Shown here one piece after another: positions 1 to 9,097 of a DNA stretch of 64,000 nt (positions within the stretch are counted from its first letter, which is position 1; every line of letters begins with the position of its first letter). The translations under genes and the position numbers were made by a program. Below the pieces are notes generated by a model. It saw nothing but the letters and a program-made list of their open reading frames with translations. It ran no database searches and was not told the origin of the DNA. The stretch lies in the NCBI GenBank assembly GCA_964613805.1, contig CAZTJF010000021.1, forward strand, positions 3,125 to 67,124, in the 5' to 3' direction. This DNA comes from XYD12-FULL-36-8 sp964613805. GTDB lineage: Bacteria; Bacteroidota; Ignavibacteria; Ignavibacteriales; Ignavibacteriaceae.

Positions 1-543
1 ATCCTGATGATTCAAATCACATCCGCCATCAACAATTGCAACCACAATTGTATCTCCGAGAGCCGTGATTCCCCCGGTTGTTAAATTCCATGCTTCTGGT
101 GCATCAATGTCTGCATCAACAATTCCACCTGATTGACCGGTGTTATTCAATGCCCACTGTTCATTAAAACGTGGGTCGTTTGGAGTAAGTAATGATGAAG
201 ATTTTGTATCTCTCTTAATAAATTTATTTGTTTCACCTTCTCTTAGAGCAATGTAGTGATTAAATTGAACTGCCTTAACACCCGGATTTTGTCTTATGGC
301 AAATAACACCTCATCTTCTTCAATTTTATCAACATTGTAGCTGAACAACCAAATGTTCATTCTTCGTGATAGCAGTTGTTTCGATTTTAATTCCATGAAC
401 TGAAAGGCATCTGAAAAACTCTTAACGTTCACCCCGGCTTTAAGTTGAACCATAACTTCGCCCTTCACATAATCTCTATCTTGAGCATAAGTTAAAAAAG
501 TAACTGCGAAAAAAAGTGCGGCAAGTAAGTAGATATTCCTCAT
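1..543 (-). CDS. S8 family (subtilisin-like) serine peptidase, N-terminal part, cut by window edge
   Basis: An open frame of 181 codons runs leftward from an ATG at 543 and leaves the window at base 1, so only the N-terminus is visible. It starts with a signal peptide (about 20 residues, cleavage near TYAQD). A prodomain-like stretch follows (about residues 22-105). The start of a subtilase catalytic domain is then clear: NDPRFNEQWALNNTG followed by VVAIVDGGCDLNHQD, where D172 would be the catalytic aspartate. His and Ser lie outside the window. The protein is most likely exported and degrades proteins; many Ignavibacteria subtilases carry a C-terminal sorting domain, which cannot be checked here. 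It is divergent to the lipoprotein gene starting at 708. Confidence 0.85.
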   Translation of the reverse strand, partial: MRNIYLLAALFFAVTFLTYAQDRDYVKGEVMVQLKAGVNVKSFSDAFQFMELKSKQLLSRRMNIWLFSYNVDKIEEDEVLFAIRQNPGVKAVQFNHYIALREGETNKFIKRDTKSSSLLTPNDPRFNEQWALNNTGQSGGIVDADIDAPEAWNLTTGGITALGDTIVVAIVDGGCDLNHQD

Positions 544-669
544 AAAATTCCCTTTGAGTTAAATAAAAATCTGAAATGTTAAATTGAAATTAGTGATTTT
601 AGAATTCATATCAGAACAACTGCACATGCCAGGAGATTTTTTTTCATCAAACATTTGTTTTGTCTTTTA

Positions 670-677
670 TATATTTG
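670..677 (+). promoter_or_regulatory. Bacteroidota-type -7 promoter element (TATATTTG)
   Basis: TATATTTG matches the TAnnTTTG -7 consensus of Bacteroidota primary sigma factors. No good TTTG -33 element sits at the ideal spacing, so the call rests on one box. Transcription would start near 684, just upstream of the GGAG at 699-702. This supports the downstream start at 708 for the following gene. Confidence 0.35.
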
Positions 678-707
678 CCAACAATTTTATTACTAAATGG
701 AGAATTC

Positions 708-1412
708 ATGCGCTGCTTAAATATTGTATTTTTTACCATTGCCCTTTTTGTTTTCACTTCCTGCGAAAAAGAAAAGGAAGAACCCAAAACAACTGCCGAA
801 CAAGTTCCCGCAGGTGTTCATTCGGTTAAAGTTGCTGAATCTATGGATGCATCGAATTATACATACATTAATGTTGAAGAGAATGGAAAAACATTTTGGA
901 TAGCGGTTCCGCAAATGGAAGTAAAAAAAGGTGATGTGCTGTATTTTTCTAAAAGCATGGAGATGAATAATTTTAGAAGCGAAACCCTCAACCGCACATT
1001 CGAGACAATACTGTTCGTTGATGATTGCAGCAAAGGAATGAATAGCTCGCGAATGAAACAACCTCATCCAGTTCCGACTTCTACCAAGGAGGAAAAAATC
1101 AATATTCAAAAGCCAACAAATGGTAAGTCGGTTGCCGAAATCTTTAGTGAGATGAATAAACTAAATGGGAAAAATGTCATCGTAAAAGGCAAGGTCACCA
1201 AATACAATCCCGGTATAATGGGAACAAATTGGATTCATATTCAGGATGGTACCGCTTTCCAAAGTGATTATGACTTGCTCGTGACAAGTGATACACAGAC
1301 TCAATTAGGACAAGTTATTACCGCTGAAGGAAAATTAGTTACTAATAAAGATTTTGGTTCGGGATACACCTATAAAGTCCTAATTGAAAACGCAAAAATA
1401 AAAACAGAGTAA
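708..1412 (+). CDS. OB-fold lipoprotein (hypothetical)
   Basis: The 234-residue product starts MRCLNIVFF and has a lipoprotein signal peptide ending in FTSC (Cys19), so it should be anchored in the envelope. The C-terminal half (about residues 135-233) has the pattern of an OB-fold of the nucleic-acid-binding-like type: GKNVIVKGKVTKYNPGIMG, then WIHIQDGT, then GQVITAEGKLV. An upstream in-frame ATG at 660 would extend it, but the GGAG at 699-702 and the lipoprotein signal favour 708. The function is unknown; proteins of this kind are often annotated only as DNA-binding-like exported proteins. It stands alone, divergent from the subtilase. Confidence 0.7.
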   Translation: MRCLNIVFFTIALFVFTSCEKEKEEPKTTAEQVPAGVHSVKVAESMDASNYTYINVEENGKTFWIAVPQMEVKKGDVLYFSKSMEMNNFRSETLNRTFETILFVDDCSKGMNSSRMKQPHPVPTSTKEEKINIQKPTNGKSVAEIFSEMNKLNGKNVIVKGKVTKYNPGIMGTNWIHIQDGTAFQSDYDLLVTSDTQTQLGQVITAEGKLVTNKDFGSGYTYKVLIENAKIKTE

Positions 1413-1471
1413 AACTGCTGAGCTAAAATATTTTAAGAACGGAGCTGTCTATCAAGAAATGACACCCCCTT

Positions 1472-2026
1472 TTACTTTTCTGATTTCTTCTTGAAGTGTA
1501 ATGACACCGAATTGATACAATATCTTTGACCTGTCGGTTTTGGTCCATCATCGAAAACATGTCCAAGATGTGAGCCACATTTTGCACACAATACTTCTAC
1601 GCGAATCATACCATAGCTTCTATCTTCAATAAGTTTCACATGATCATTTTTAAGAACTTCTGAATAACTAGGCCAACCGCATCCCGAATTAAATTTCGCG
1701 TCAGAATCAAATAAGGGATTATCACAAGCTGCACAAAAGTATGTTCCTTCTTCAAAAAACTCATCATACTTTCCAGTAAATGGTTTTTCCGTGCCTTTTT
1801 TTCTTAATACTTTATATTGCTCGGGCGTTAATTCTTTTTTCCATTCCTCGTCAGGTTTTTTTATGGGAATATCCATATCCTCTCCTTTTTTTGTTTTAAC
1901 AAGAGTTTGTTTTTTCTTTGCTAATAGCGAATCTTCTTTGTGATTTGAATCTGATTTTTTTTCAAAACCACAAGAATTGATTGCAAACAACAACACGAAA
2001 ACATTTATTGATAGTATTTTTTTCAA
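1472..2026 (-). CDS. msrB: Peptide-methionine (R)-S-oxide reductase MsrB, lipoprotein form
   Basis: It reduces the R-epimer of methionine sulfoxide in proteins. The 184-residue protein has a lipoprotein signal peptide (INSC, Cys19), so repair should occur in the envelope. The MsrB domain spans about residues 60-178. Two CxxC zinc pairs are present (C98/C101 and C147/C150), as is the SGCGWPSY motif, and the catalytic Cys170 lies in GQRYCINS. The start is TTG (2026) with only a weak upstream GGA. It lies downstream of the sigma factor gene on the same strand but is separated from it by a terminator, so it is probably transcribed independently. The family call is firm; the exported location is inferred from the signal. 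Confidence 0.93.
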   Translation of the reverse strand: MKKILSINVFVLLFAINSCGFEKKSDSNHKEDSLLAKKKQTLVKTKKGEDMDIPIKKPDEEWKKELTPEQYKVLRKKGTEKPFTGKYDEFFEEGTYFCAACDNPLFDSDAKFNSGCGWPSYSEVLKNDHVKLIEDRSYGMIRVEVLCAKCGSHLGHVFDDGPKPTGQRYCINSVSLHFKKKSEK

Positions 2027-2177
2027 AGGTGTTCCAAGATTAAATATTTAATGGCACAACAATTCTTTTACTAAGATAGTTTAATATAACGCTAATAATC
2101 TGTTGCTGAAGTTAGCTGCATCACAAAGGGTAATTTTTTAGGAGCTGAATAATTATGGTATGACCAGAATTTAAAAG

Positions 2178-2208
2178 AAAAAAACCCGTCTTCTTAATAA
2201 AAGACGGG
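2178..2208 (-). terminator. Rho-independent terminator of the sigma factor gene
   Basis: CCCGTCTT (2185-2192) pairs with AAGACGGG (2201-2208) across an 8-base loop. On the minus strand the stem is followed by a run of seven T. It lies 16 bases past the sigma factor stop codon and separates it from msrB. Confidence 0.9.
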
Positions 2209-2223
2209 GCATTTACTTTGGAA

Positions 2224-3081
2224 TTAACCAAGATAAGCTTTGAGCCGCTTTGTTTTGGGTGCATGCTTTAAGTTTCTTAAAGCTTTTTCCTTTATTTGCC
2301 TTACTCTTTCTCTTGTGAGATTAAAGCGATCACCAATTTCCTCAAGTGTAGCAGAATGTTCGCTGTTTATTCCGAAATATAATTTTATAACTTCGGCTTC
2401 TCTTTCACTAAGAGAAGAAAGAACATTTGCAACTTCATTTCTAAGGGATTCGCCCATGAGTTTTTGATCCGGATTTGGCTGCTGATCATTTGGTAAAACA
2501 TCAAGCAAACTGTTTTTGTCATCATCACCTGAAAAAGGTGCATCAACAGAAACATGTCTTCCGGCAATTTGCAAGGCATACGCAACATCTTCTGCTTTCA
2601 TCTCAAGCATACCGGCAAGTTCTTCAGTAGTTGGCTGGCGTTCGTACTCTTGCTCAAGATCACGATATGCTTTACCAATCTTACTTAATGAACCAACCCG
2701 GTTCAATGGTAATCTAACCATTCTTGATTGTTCAGCAATTGCCTGCATGATGGATTGCCGTATCCACCAAACGGCATAAGAGATGAACTTAAAGCCCCTT
2801 GTTTCATCGAACTTCTCTGCTGCCTTAATCAATCCAAGGTTACCCTCGTTTATTAAATCACCCAAGGATAATCCCTGGTTCTGAAATTGTTTTGCAACAG
2901 AAACTACGAACCTTAAATTTGCTTTAGTAAGTTTTTCTAAGGCAGCTTTATCACCTTTCTTGATTCGGATTGCCAATTCAACCTCATCATCAGGTGTTAG
3001 CAACTCAACTTTTCCAATTTCCTGCAAGTACTGGTCTAAAGATTTGCTTTCTCGATTCGTGAATTGCTTCGTTATTTTCAA
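2224..3081 (-). CDS. rpoD: RNA polymerase primary sigma factor (RpoD/SigA family, short Bacteroidota type)
   Basis: This is the group-1 sigma factor that directs RNA polymerase to housekeeping promoters. At 285 residues it lacks the long region 1.1 of the proteobacterial protein, as is usual for Bacteroidota. Region 1.2 (SLDQYLQEIGKVELLTPDDE), region 2 (GDLINEGNLGLIKAAEKFDE, then FISYAVWWIRQSI), region 3 and region 4 with its helix-turn-helix (TLEEIGDRFNLTRERVRQIK) are all present. The start codon is TTG (3079-3081 read in reverse), preceded by AGGAG about nine bases upstream; no in-frame ATG is closer. A strong terminator follows the gene. The call is very secure. Confidence 0.96.
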   Translation of the reverse strand: MKITKQFTNRESKSLDQYLQEIGKVELLTPDDEVELAIRIKKGDKAALEKLTKANLRFVVSVAKQFQNQGLSLGDLINEGNLGLIKAAEKFDETRGFKFISYAVWWIRQSIMQAIAEQSRMVRLPLNRVGSLSKIGKAYRDLEQEYERQPTTEELAGMLEMKAEDVAYALQIAGRHVSVDAPFSGDDDKNSLLDVLPNDQQPNPDQKLMGESLRNEVANVLSSLSEREAEVIKLYFGINSEHSATLEEIGDRFNLTRERVRQIKEKALRNLKHAPKTKRLKAYLG

Positions 3082-3370
3082 ATGGAATAACTCCTATCTT
3101 ATTATTTTATTAGGTTTTATTTATTAGACACTCGAAGTCATTAAAGGTTTCCCCATGAAGGTTGCAAGTTAATAAAAAATTCAATATGGTGATAGGAAAA
3201 TCTTTACCCATCCTAACATTTTTTCACTAATGCTGAAAATGATTAATTTTGGTAAAAAACAAACATTTTTTGAAAGATGTAAATTTTACCCATGTTCTAT
3301 TCGATTAAAAAGGGCAGAAAAATCCAAATTTTGATTACATTTAAAGGTGAAATTAAATAAGGGTAAAAAA

Positions 3371-3877
3371 ATGGATATTTTTGATGCTTTACTTAACAGA
3401 AGAAGCATTAGGAATTATATGGAAAAATCGCTTCCAAACGGTGTAATGAATAAGCTTCTTAAGTCGGCAATGTATGCACCATCGGCAATGAATAACCAAG
3501 CTTGGCAGTTTGTGGTTATTGATCAAAGGGAAAAGCTTGATGAAATTATTAAGATAATTCCCCAGGAGCTATTAAAATCTGCTCAAGCCGCAATTTTAGT
3601 TTGCGGGGATCTTAATTCCGAGAAAAATATTGATTACATCCAGCAAAATTGTTCTGCTGCAACTCAAAATTTAATGCTTTGTGCACATGGATTGGGTTTG
3701 GGTTCTTGCTGGATTGGTGTTTATCCGGTGAGAGAAATTATTTCCGGATTGCGTGATTTATTTAATCTGCCGGAGCATGTTATTCCCATATCCCTTGTAT
3801 CTTTAGGTTATCCGGCGGAACGCCCTGTTGCAGAGGAAAGATTCAAAACTGAAAAAGTACATTATAATAAGTGGTAA
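3371..3877 (+). CDS. Nitroreductase family protein
   Basis: This is an FMN-dependent oxidoreductase of the nitroreductase fold, 168 residues from the ATG at 3371. The N-terminus DIFDALLNRRSIRNY carries the family's R-R-S-I-R phosphate-binding signature, followed by APSAMNNQAWQFVV. The C-terminal half includes GLGLGSCWIGV and PISLVSLGYPAE, also typical. An in-frame GTG at 3347 would add eight residues (MKLNKGKK); ATG 3371 is preferred because family members usually begin with this DIF motif. The substrate cannot be told. It is followed after 42 bases by the AlaX-like gene on the same strand, so the two may be co-transcribed. Confidence 0.9.
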   Translation: MDIFDALLNRRSIRNYMEKSLPNGVMNKLLKSAMYAPSAMNNQAWQFVVIDQREKLDEIIKIIPQELLKSAQAAILVCGDLNSEKNIDYIQQNCSAATQNLMLCAHGLGLGSCWIGVYPVREIISGLRDLFNLPEHVIPISLVSLGYPAERPVAEERFKTEKVHYNKW

Positions 3878-3919
3878 ACGCATACCTAACAAATTGTAAT
3901 TAATTTTAATTATTTCAAG

Positions 3920-4357
3920 ATGAATAAAGATTACGATCCTAGAATGCATAGTGCTGAGCACATTCTTAATCAAACAATGGTTAGAATGTTCAATAAGGGA
4001 CGTTCATTCAGCGCTCATATCGAAAAGAAAAAATCGAAATGTGATTATCATTTTGACCGAGAATTAACACAAGACGAGCTTTACCAAATTGAAAGCAAAG
4101 TGAATGAAATTATCAATCAGAATCTTGCTGTGACAGAGAGCTATCTGGAAAGGGAAGAAGCACTAAAAAATTTTTCCTTGGATAAGCTTCCTGATCAAGC
4201 CGGCGACAACATTAGAATAATAAAAATTGGCAATTATGATGCGTGTCCGTGTATCGGTAAACATGTCTCTTCCACAAAAGAAATCGGAGTTTTCAAAATC
4301 ATCTCTTCCAGCTTTGAAGATGGTATTCTAAGGTTAAGATTTAAATTGAATGGATGA
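3920..4357 (+). CDS. Free-standing alanyl/threonyl-tRNA editing-domain protein (AlaX-like)
   Basis: This 145-residue protein consists only of the second additional domain found in ThrRS and AlaRS, which hydrolyses mischarged tRNA. The metal-binding motifs are visible: H10xxxH14 in HSAEHILNQ and C111xxxH115 in CPCIGKHV. There is no synthetase core, so by family knowledge it would act in trans on mischarged tRNA (most likely Ser- or Gly-tRNA-Ala). The specificity is inference. It lies between the nitroreductase and penicillin-binding protein genes, with no obvious functional link. Confidence 0.85.
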   Translation: MNKDYDPRMHSAEHILNQTMVRMFNKGRSFSAHIEKKKSKCDYHFDRELTQDELYQIESKVNEIINQNLAVTESYLEREEALKNFSLDKLPDQAGDNIRIIKIGNYDACPCIGKHVSSTKEIGVFKIISSSFEDGILRLRFKLNG

Positions 4358-4435
4358 TAGTTTTGTTAGCTCAGCTCTTCTGAAACAATTATCTCTGAAT
4401 AAAGTCTAACAGTAAGATTATCAAATATCATTTTA

Positions 4436-6391
4436 ATGCTTAAAATTTTAACACGCATAATTTTGCTTTTCATTTTAACTTCAATACTTGTAATCGAAGT
4501 TTATCCGCAAAATCTTCCGCCCATTAAATTGGATTTTTCCTCCTATGTTTTATCATCAGACGGAAGGTTGGTCGGATATATTGGCGAAAAACATCGAGTT
4601 GATATCAAAAATATTTCGAATATTTCACACGATGTTATTAAATGTCTTGTTGCAACAGAAGATAGAGATTTTTATGAACATGACGGCGTTTCAATTAAGG
4701 GACTTGCAAGAGGTTTGTGGAATACGATTACAGGAAACACGCAGGGCGGAAGCACTATAACGATGCAGCTTGCGCGTAATTTGTTTCTTACGCAAGAAAA
4801 AACCGTTTCACGGAAATTATCTGAGATAGATCTTGCGAGAGAACTTGAAAAAAAATTTTCAAAAAATGAAATCCTAGCACTCTATCTAAATACGGTTTAT
4901 TTTGGTCATGGCAAGTATGGAATTTGGGCTGCATCGCAAGAGTATTTCAGCAAAACCCCCGATCAACTGTCATTAATAGAAAGTGCAACATTAGTTGGAT
5001 TGGTGCAATCGCCTAATGGTTATGATCCGAATAAAGCGCCGGAGAAACTATTGAGAAGAAGAAATGAAGTTCTTTACAATCTTGTTGAAGTTGGGAAGTT
5101 GTCCAATTCCGAATTTCAAAGATTAAAGAAAACGGATCTTGGATTAAAGCTTTATGAAAATGCTGGAAGACATTTTCTCGAGTATGTCAGAAAAGAAGCT
5201 GTGAAGATTGTTCAAAATATGGGATTAACCCTGAGCAAGGATGAGCTTAGAATTACGACTACAATAAATTACGCTATGCAAAAAGCCGCAAATGATGCTG
5301 TTGCTGCTCAGTGGAAAGAACTTCCTCAATCAATGCAAGATTTACAAATTGGTTTGGTATCTGTTGAACCTGGAACCGGAATGATTCGTACAATGATTGG
5401 AGGAAACGCTTCGGCAGAATCAAGAGGATTAAATAGGACGACACAAATCCATCGGCAGCCGGGATCATCTTTCAAACCTTTTCTATATGGATATTTGTTA
5501 TCGATCGGTTACACGTTGGGAACTCCTCTGCTTGATTCACCAGTTGTTGTTGATACCGGGAAACCTTGGGAATGGAGACCATCAAATGTTGACAATTCTT
5601 ACTCTGGCAAAAAAATCCCATTGATTGATGCAATTGAGAATTCGGTTAATCTTGCCGCTGCTCATGCAATTACAGAGTTGACCTCTCCTGATTCGATTGT
5701 TTCCTTTTCGCATTTATTGGGGATCAAATCGAATATTCCTTCTTATCCGTCGATAGCTTTAGGAACCGGAGAAGTTTCTCCATTAGAAATGGCGGCTTCG
5801 ATGTCAGTCTTTGCAAGCGATGGCTGGTATGCCGAACCTTATGCAATTGTAAAAATTGAAGATAAAAATGGTCGGGTTATTTACAGCAATCAAAATGAAA
5901 AACGGTTTGTGCTCGATTCGGCAACCACATATCTGTTAACATCTGCATTGGAAACAGTTGTTAATAACGGAACAGCCAAATCTGTGAGGAGATTTTATAA
6001 AGGAACCGCGGCGGGAAAAACTGGCACAACTCAAAATTACACAGATGCATGGTTTGTTGGTTACACTCCGTCTCTCTCTACTGCTGTTTGGGTGGGTTTT
6101 GATAATCCTTCTAAAAAATTACCGAAAGGATTTCAATACGGCGGGACTGTTGCCGCTCCCATTTGGGGAAGAATGATGGCAAGCATCTCAAAAAAAAATC
6201 CGCATATAAATTCTGAGTTTGTTCAGCCAACAAGTGTCGGCAATACACTTATTTGTGTTGAAAGCGGTGAGCTTGCAACGGAGTTTTGCAGGGTTACAAA
6301 ATCACACCCCGTAAATCTTGAGAATCTTCCAGCACCATGCCGTTTGCATTCTCCGGTAGAAGAACATTACGATGTTTTTTATGGTTGGTAA
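4436..6391 (+). CDS. Class A penicillin-binding protein (transglycosylase/transpeptidase)
   Basis: A bifunctional peptidoglycan synthase of 651 residues. An N-terminal membrane anchor (residues 4-23) is followed by a GT51 glycosyltransferase domain with catalytic Glu75 in ATEDRDFYEHDG and the QGGSTITMQLARN motif. The transpeptidase domain has S344xxK347 (QPGSSFKP), an SVN motif and KTGTT. The C-terminus is short (to EEHYDVFYGW) and lacks the extra domain of PBP1C. It polymerises glycan strands and cross-links them outside the cytoplasmic membrane. Whether it is the PBP1A equivalent cannot be decided from this window. Confidence 0.95.
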   Translation: MLKILTRIILLFILTSILVIEVYPQNLPPIKLDFSSYVLSSDGRLVGYIGEKHRVDIKNISNISHDVIKCLVATEDRDFYEHDGVSIKGLARGLWNTITGNTQGGSTITMQLARNLFLTQEKTVSRKLSEIDLARELEKKFSKNEILALYLNTVYFGHGKYGIWAASQEYFSKTPDQLSLIESATLVGLVQSPNGYDPNKAPEKLLRRRNEVLYNLVEVGKLSNSEFQRLKKTDLGLKLYENAGRHFLEYVRKEAVKIVQNMGLTLSKDELRITTTINYAMQKAANDAVAAQWKELPQSMQDLQIGLVSVEPGTGMIRTMIGGNASAESRGLNRTTQIHRQPGSSFKPFLYGYLLSIGYTLGTPLLDSPVVVDTGKPWEWRPSNVDNSYSGKKIPLIDAIENSVNLAAAHAITELTSPDSIVSFSHLLGIKSNIPSYPSIALGTGEVSPLEMAASMSVFASDGWYAEPYAIVKIEDKNGRVIYSNQNEKRFVLDSATTYLLTSALETVVNNGTAKSVRRFYKGTAAGKTGTTQNYTDAWFVGYTPSLSTAVWVGFDNPSKKLPKGFQYGGTVAAPIWGRMMASISKKNPHINSEFVQPTSVGNTLICVESGELATEFCRVTKSHPVNLENLPAPCRLHSPVEEHYDVFYGW

Positions 6392-6455
6392 GTTATAGCA
6401 ACAAAGCCATTTTCTCCAAGTTATGTGATCCTTATCTAAGAAACTGGGTTTGTTT

Positions 6456-7928
6456 TTATTCTGAGTAAAAATTGATCACTTTTAAGATTGCTTCTTCACA
6501 AACTCTGCAAAATGGTTTATCTCCCTTTGAAAACATAATGCAGTCAATCATTGGTCTGTATAATCCTTTAGGTGAATATCCTGCTCCTTCAAATGCCCCA
6601 ACTTTTCGGTAGTTCTTTGTTTTCTGTAAAAAACGATCAACTACATCTGCATGCTGTTTATCTTTTAGGTTGTATTCTTCCTCTGTTTCCAAAATTTCTT
6701 GTTTCGGTGCGCGATTCCTCTTTAGTTTAGCAACTTTGTTGTTGAGTGCTCTGCGTTCAGCTTGCCATTTGTAATCCATCTCTTCAAATTCCTTCTTTTC
6801 CCAAAAACTCGGCAAAGCAATACCAGATGAAATCCATTTTTTCCATTTAACGTTTGTTGAATCGAGAAGCGCAGTAATATTTGGTTCAACGGGCTCTAAA
6901 GTTGGTTTGAAAAAATCTTCGTATGCAGTATCAGAAGTGTAATACTCGTCTGCTAAGCCGGCAAACGAGTGTCCGAACTCATGAAGGAAGAGATACTTGT
7001 GCCATTGATTATCGGTAGTAAAAGTACAGCACCAATTATAGATTCCGCCGCCGCCATATTTTTTATGATTTACCATTATGAATAAAGCATCATACGGAAC
7101 TTGGGCAGCAAGGTCGCGGAGAGTTTTATTATCCTCGGTAAGCAAATATCTTTCAGAGCCAAGCGAATTGAAAGTTGAATTGAGAATAGTATTCTTAAAA
7201 ATATTTGCCGGGGGTTCGTCGCAGCCGCTTTCTTCAGACGGTTTGAACACACCATAAATGTTAAATTTTTCTTTATTTGATAAAAAAGGTTCTTGTGTAA
7301 ATAATATTTGACTAAACTTTTCAAGATCGGCTCTGAATTTACCAAGCTCTTTGACCGTATAACCTTCTCCAACAATTGCCACGTCAACTTTCTTTTGCGG
7401 ATCGCCATTATAGACCGGTTTGAACACCTTAACAGCTTGATCAACAATTTTATCTCTGACTATCATGACGTCAGCTGGATCAATTTCTGCTGAAAAAATT
7501 TCTGCAAGAAGATTTTCTGCATTACGTTTTTCAATGGTGAATTTTATTTTCTCCTTAGGTATTGGAATCAATGCAGATTCGTGATAAGCTTTTTTAATTC
7601 CCTTAATTGCATTTGAACTTGTCTGATATTCTCCAAAGTAGCTGTCAAATCCTTTAGAGAAAATTAATCTGTTTGAGGGTAGATCGTAAACTTTTACATA
7701 ATATTTTCCGTTGTTGAAATTATCAATTAAGTTTTTTGTACTACCCGCCCAAATTCCGTATTGATAAATCTTATCAATGGTAAACAGTTCAGTTTGGGAA
7801 TCGCCAATGTGGTGATAATCTACTCTAATTGTTTCGTTTGAAAAGTAATCTTCAAATCGAATAATGCTTTGAGAAAAGGTGATATTAACCAATATTATGA
7901 AAAAAATGATTGCTGATATGATTTTCAT
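6456..7928 (-). CDS. Secreted M64 family zinc metallopeptidase
   Basis: The 490-residue product starts with a signal peptide (IIFFIILVNITFS). The extended zinc motif HEFGHSFAGLADEYY near residue 316 matches the M64 (IgA peptidase) signature HExGHxxxGLxDEY. The preceding DVAIVGEGYTV stretch and the following section on ALLDSTNVKWKKWI are also typical of this family in Bacteroidota. A Cys-containing tail (MIDCIMFSKGDKPFCRVCE) may form disulfides or bind metal. It probably acts outside the cytoplasm on proteins; the true substrate is unknown, and IgA should not be assumed in an environmental organism. It converges with the penicillin-binding protein gene, 64 bases apart. Confidence 0.9.
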   Translation of the reverse strand: MKIISAIIFFIILVNITFSQSIIRFEDYFSNETIRVDYHHIGDSQTELFTIDKIYQYGIWAGSTKNLIDNFNNGKYYVKVYDLPSNRLIFSKGFDSYFGEYQTSSNAIKGIKKAYHESALIPIPKEKIKFTIEKRNAENLLAEIFSAEIDPADVMIVRDKIVDQAVKVFKPVYNGDPQKKVDVAIVGEGYTVKELGKFRADLEKFSQILFTQEPFLSNKEKFNIYGVFKPSEESGCDEPPANIFKNTILNSTFNSLGSERYLLTEDNKTLRDLAAQVPYDALFIMVNHKKYGGGGIYNWCCTFTTDNQWHKYLFLHEFGHSFAGLADEYYTSDTAYEDFFKPTLEPVEPNITALLDSTNVKWKKWISSGIALPSFWEKKEFEEMDYKWQAERRALNNKVAKLKRNRAPKQEILETEEEYNLKDKQHADVVDRFLQKTKNYRKVGAFEGAGYSPKGLYRPMIDCIMFSKGDKPFCRVCEEAILKVINFYSE

Positions 7929-8128
7929 TGTTAACTCCTAATTTTGAAAGAAGAATAATCTAAATTAAAGTAACTTTGTATTATAAGAAAGACTCTGTTT
8001 GTCATAGGGAAAATAAGAATTGTACTGCTATCAAATAAAGCAGTTCCAATTCAAAAGCGTATTCAACCATGATTGTGAGTCAAGCTTTTGTTAACTTAAT
8101 GATAAAGTTTTGGACATTTAATTAGTTT

Positions 8129-8719
8129 ATGACTTCCCAAAATCAATTTAACGAAGAGGGTTTTATACCACCGCACGGCGGTTATAAAAACTTACTCTCG
8201 TACAAAAAAGCTGAAATAATCTATGATGGCACGGTTTATTTTTGCAAAAGATTTTTCCCGAAGGATTATCGCACAACCGATCAGATGGTTCAGGCGGCAC
8301 GCTCAGGCAAACAAAACATTTCCGAAGCAAGCATGGCATCTGCCACATCAAAAGAAACAGAAATTAAGCTTACTAATGTTGCTCGTGCCAGTCTTGATGA
8401 ACTATTAAATGATTATAAGGACTTCCTTCGCACTAATAAATTGAAAGAGTGGGGAAAGGATCACCCTTATGTTGCAAGGCTGCGGGAACTTAATAAAAAC
8501 CCAAATGGCAATTATGAAACGTTTAAAAAAGGTATAGAAAATAAAAATCTGGAAATTTGTGCGAATGTGTTAATTGGGTTAATTAAGGTTGCGAATTATT
8601 TGCTGACTAATCAGCTAAAACAGCTAGAAAAAGCATTCACTAATGAGGGCGGTATCCGTGAACGGATGACCCGCGCAAGGTTACTACAACTCAATAAAGG
8701 ACAAAAAGGACGCCAATGA
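8129..8719 (+). CDS. Four-helix bundle protein with suffix domain
   Basis: A 196-residue protein of the four-helix bundle (S23-like) family: SYKKAEIIYDGTVYFCKRF, then TTDQMVQAARSGKQNISEAS, then helices through the LTNVARASLDELLNDY region. The C-terminal extension after about residue 115 matches the suffix domain known for this subgroup (HPYVARLRELNKNPNGNYE). The molecular function is not established; the plain family is encoded in 23S rRNA intervening sequences in some bacteria, but no rRNA lies here. The 3' end of the gene overlaps an inverted repeat. It is a single gene with no clear operon partner. Confidence 0.8.
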   Translation: MTSQNQFNEEGFIPPHGGYKNLLSYKKAEIIYDGTVYFCKRFFPKDYRTTDQMVQAARSGKQNISEASMASATSKETEIKLTNVARASLDELLNDYKDFLRTNKLKEWGKDHPYVARLRELNKNPNGNYETFKKGIENKNLEICANVLIGLIKVANYLLTNQLKQLEKAFTNEGGIRERMTRARLLQLNKGQKGRQ

Positions 8720-8754
8720 CATTATTAGTCATTACTGTCATTTTAGTCCTTGGC
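8707..8754. repeat. Imperfect inverted repeat at the 3' end of the four-helix bundle gene
   Basis: AGGAC/GTCCT (8707-8711 and 8746-8750), GCCAA/TTGGC (8712-8716 and 8750-8754) and AATGAC/GTCATT arms lie around a short centre and overlap the stop codon at 8717-8719. They could form alternative hairpins and may help terminate transcription, although no good T-run follows. Confidence 0.4.
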
Positions 8755-8795
8755 ATTTTATAACAAGAATTTAAATTTACAAACAAGGAAAATTT

Positions 8796-9041
8796 ATGAA
8801 AGTAAGAGTAATTATTCTTTTAATTTTAATCGTGCTTTTTACGGTTTTTGTTACGCAAAACACACATATTATCCGAATAGATTTTCTTCTCTGGTCAATT
8901 GCAATGTCCGCAATAGTGCTGATCTCATTAATGATGTTGGTAGGAGTTATAACGGGATTCATAATTGCTAAAATGTTTGATCGTCCTTCAAAACCGCAAA
9001 TAAGTATTTCGGGGAAAGATCAAACGACTATCACAAAGTAG
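8796..9041 (+). CDS. Small LapA-domain membrane protein
   Basis: The 81-residue protein has two transmembrane helices (about residues 4-20 and 35-62) separated by NTHIIRIDFLLWSI, the pattern of the LapA/DUF1049 family. Proteobacterial LapA is linked to lipopolysaccharide assembly; here only the domain similarity is visible. AAGGAA at 8785-8790 is a plausible ribosome binding site for the ATG at 8796. The tail is short and polar. No partner gene such as lapB is adjacent. Confidence 0.8.
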   Translation: MKVRVIILLILIVLFTVFVTQNTHIIRIDFLLWSIAMSAIVLISLMMLVGVITGFIIAKMFDRPSKPQISISGKDQTTITK

Positions 9042-9097
9042 CTTTTGTAATTTCAACAACAACACCCAAAAGTTACAGGGTTGTGTGAAAAATTTTT

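Noticed and set aside
660..707. Upstream start for the OB-fold lipoprotein
   Set aside because: The -7 promoter element overlaps it, and the ribosome binding site and lipoprotein signal fit ATG 708.
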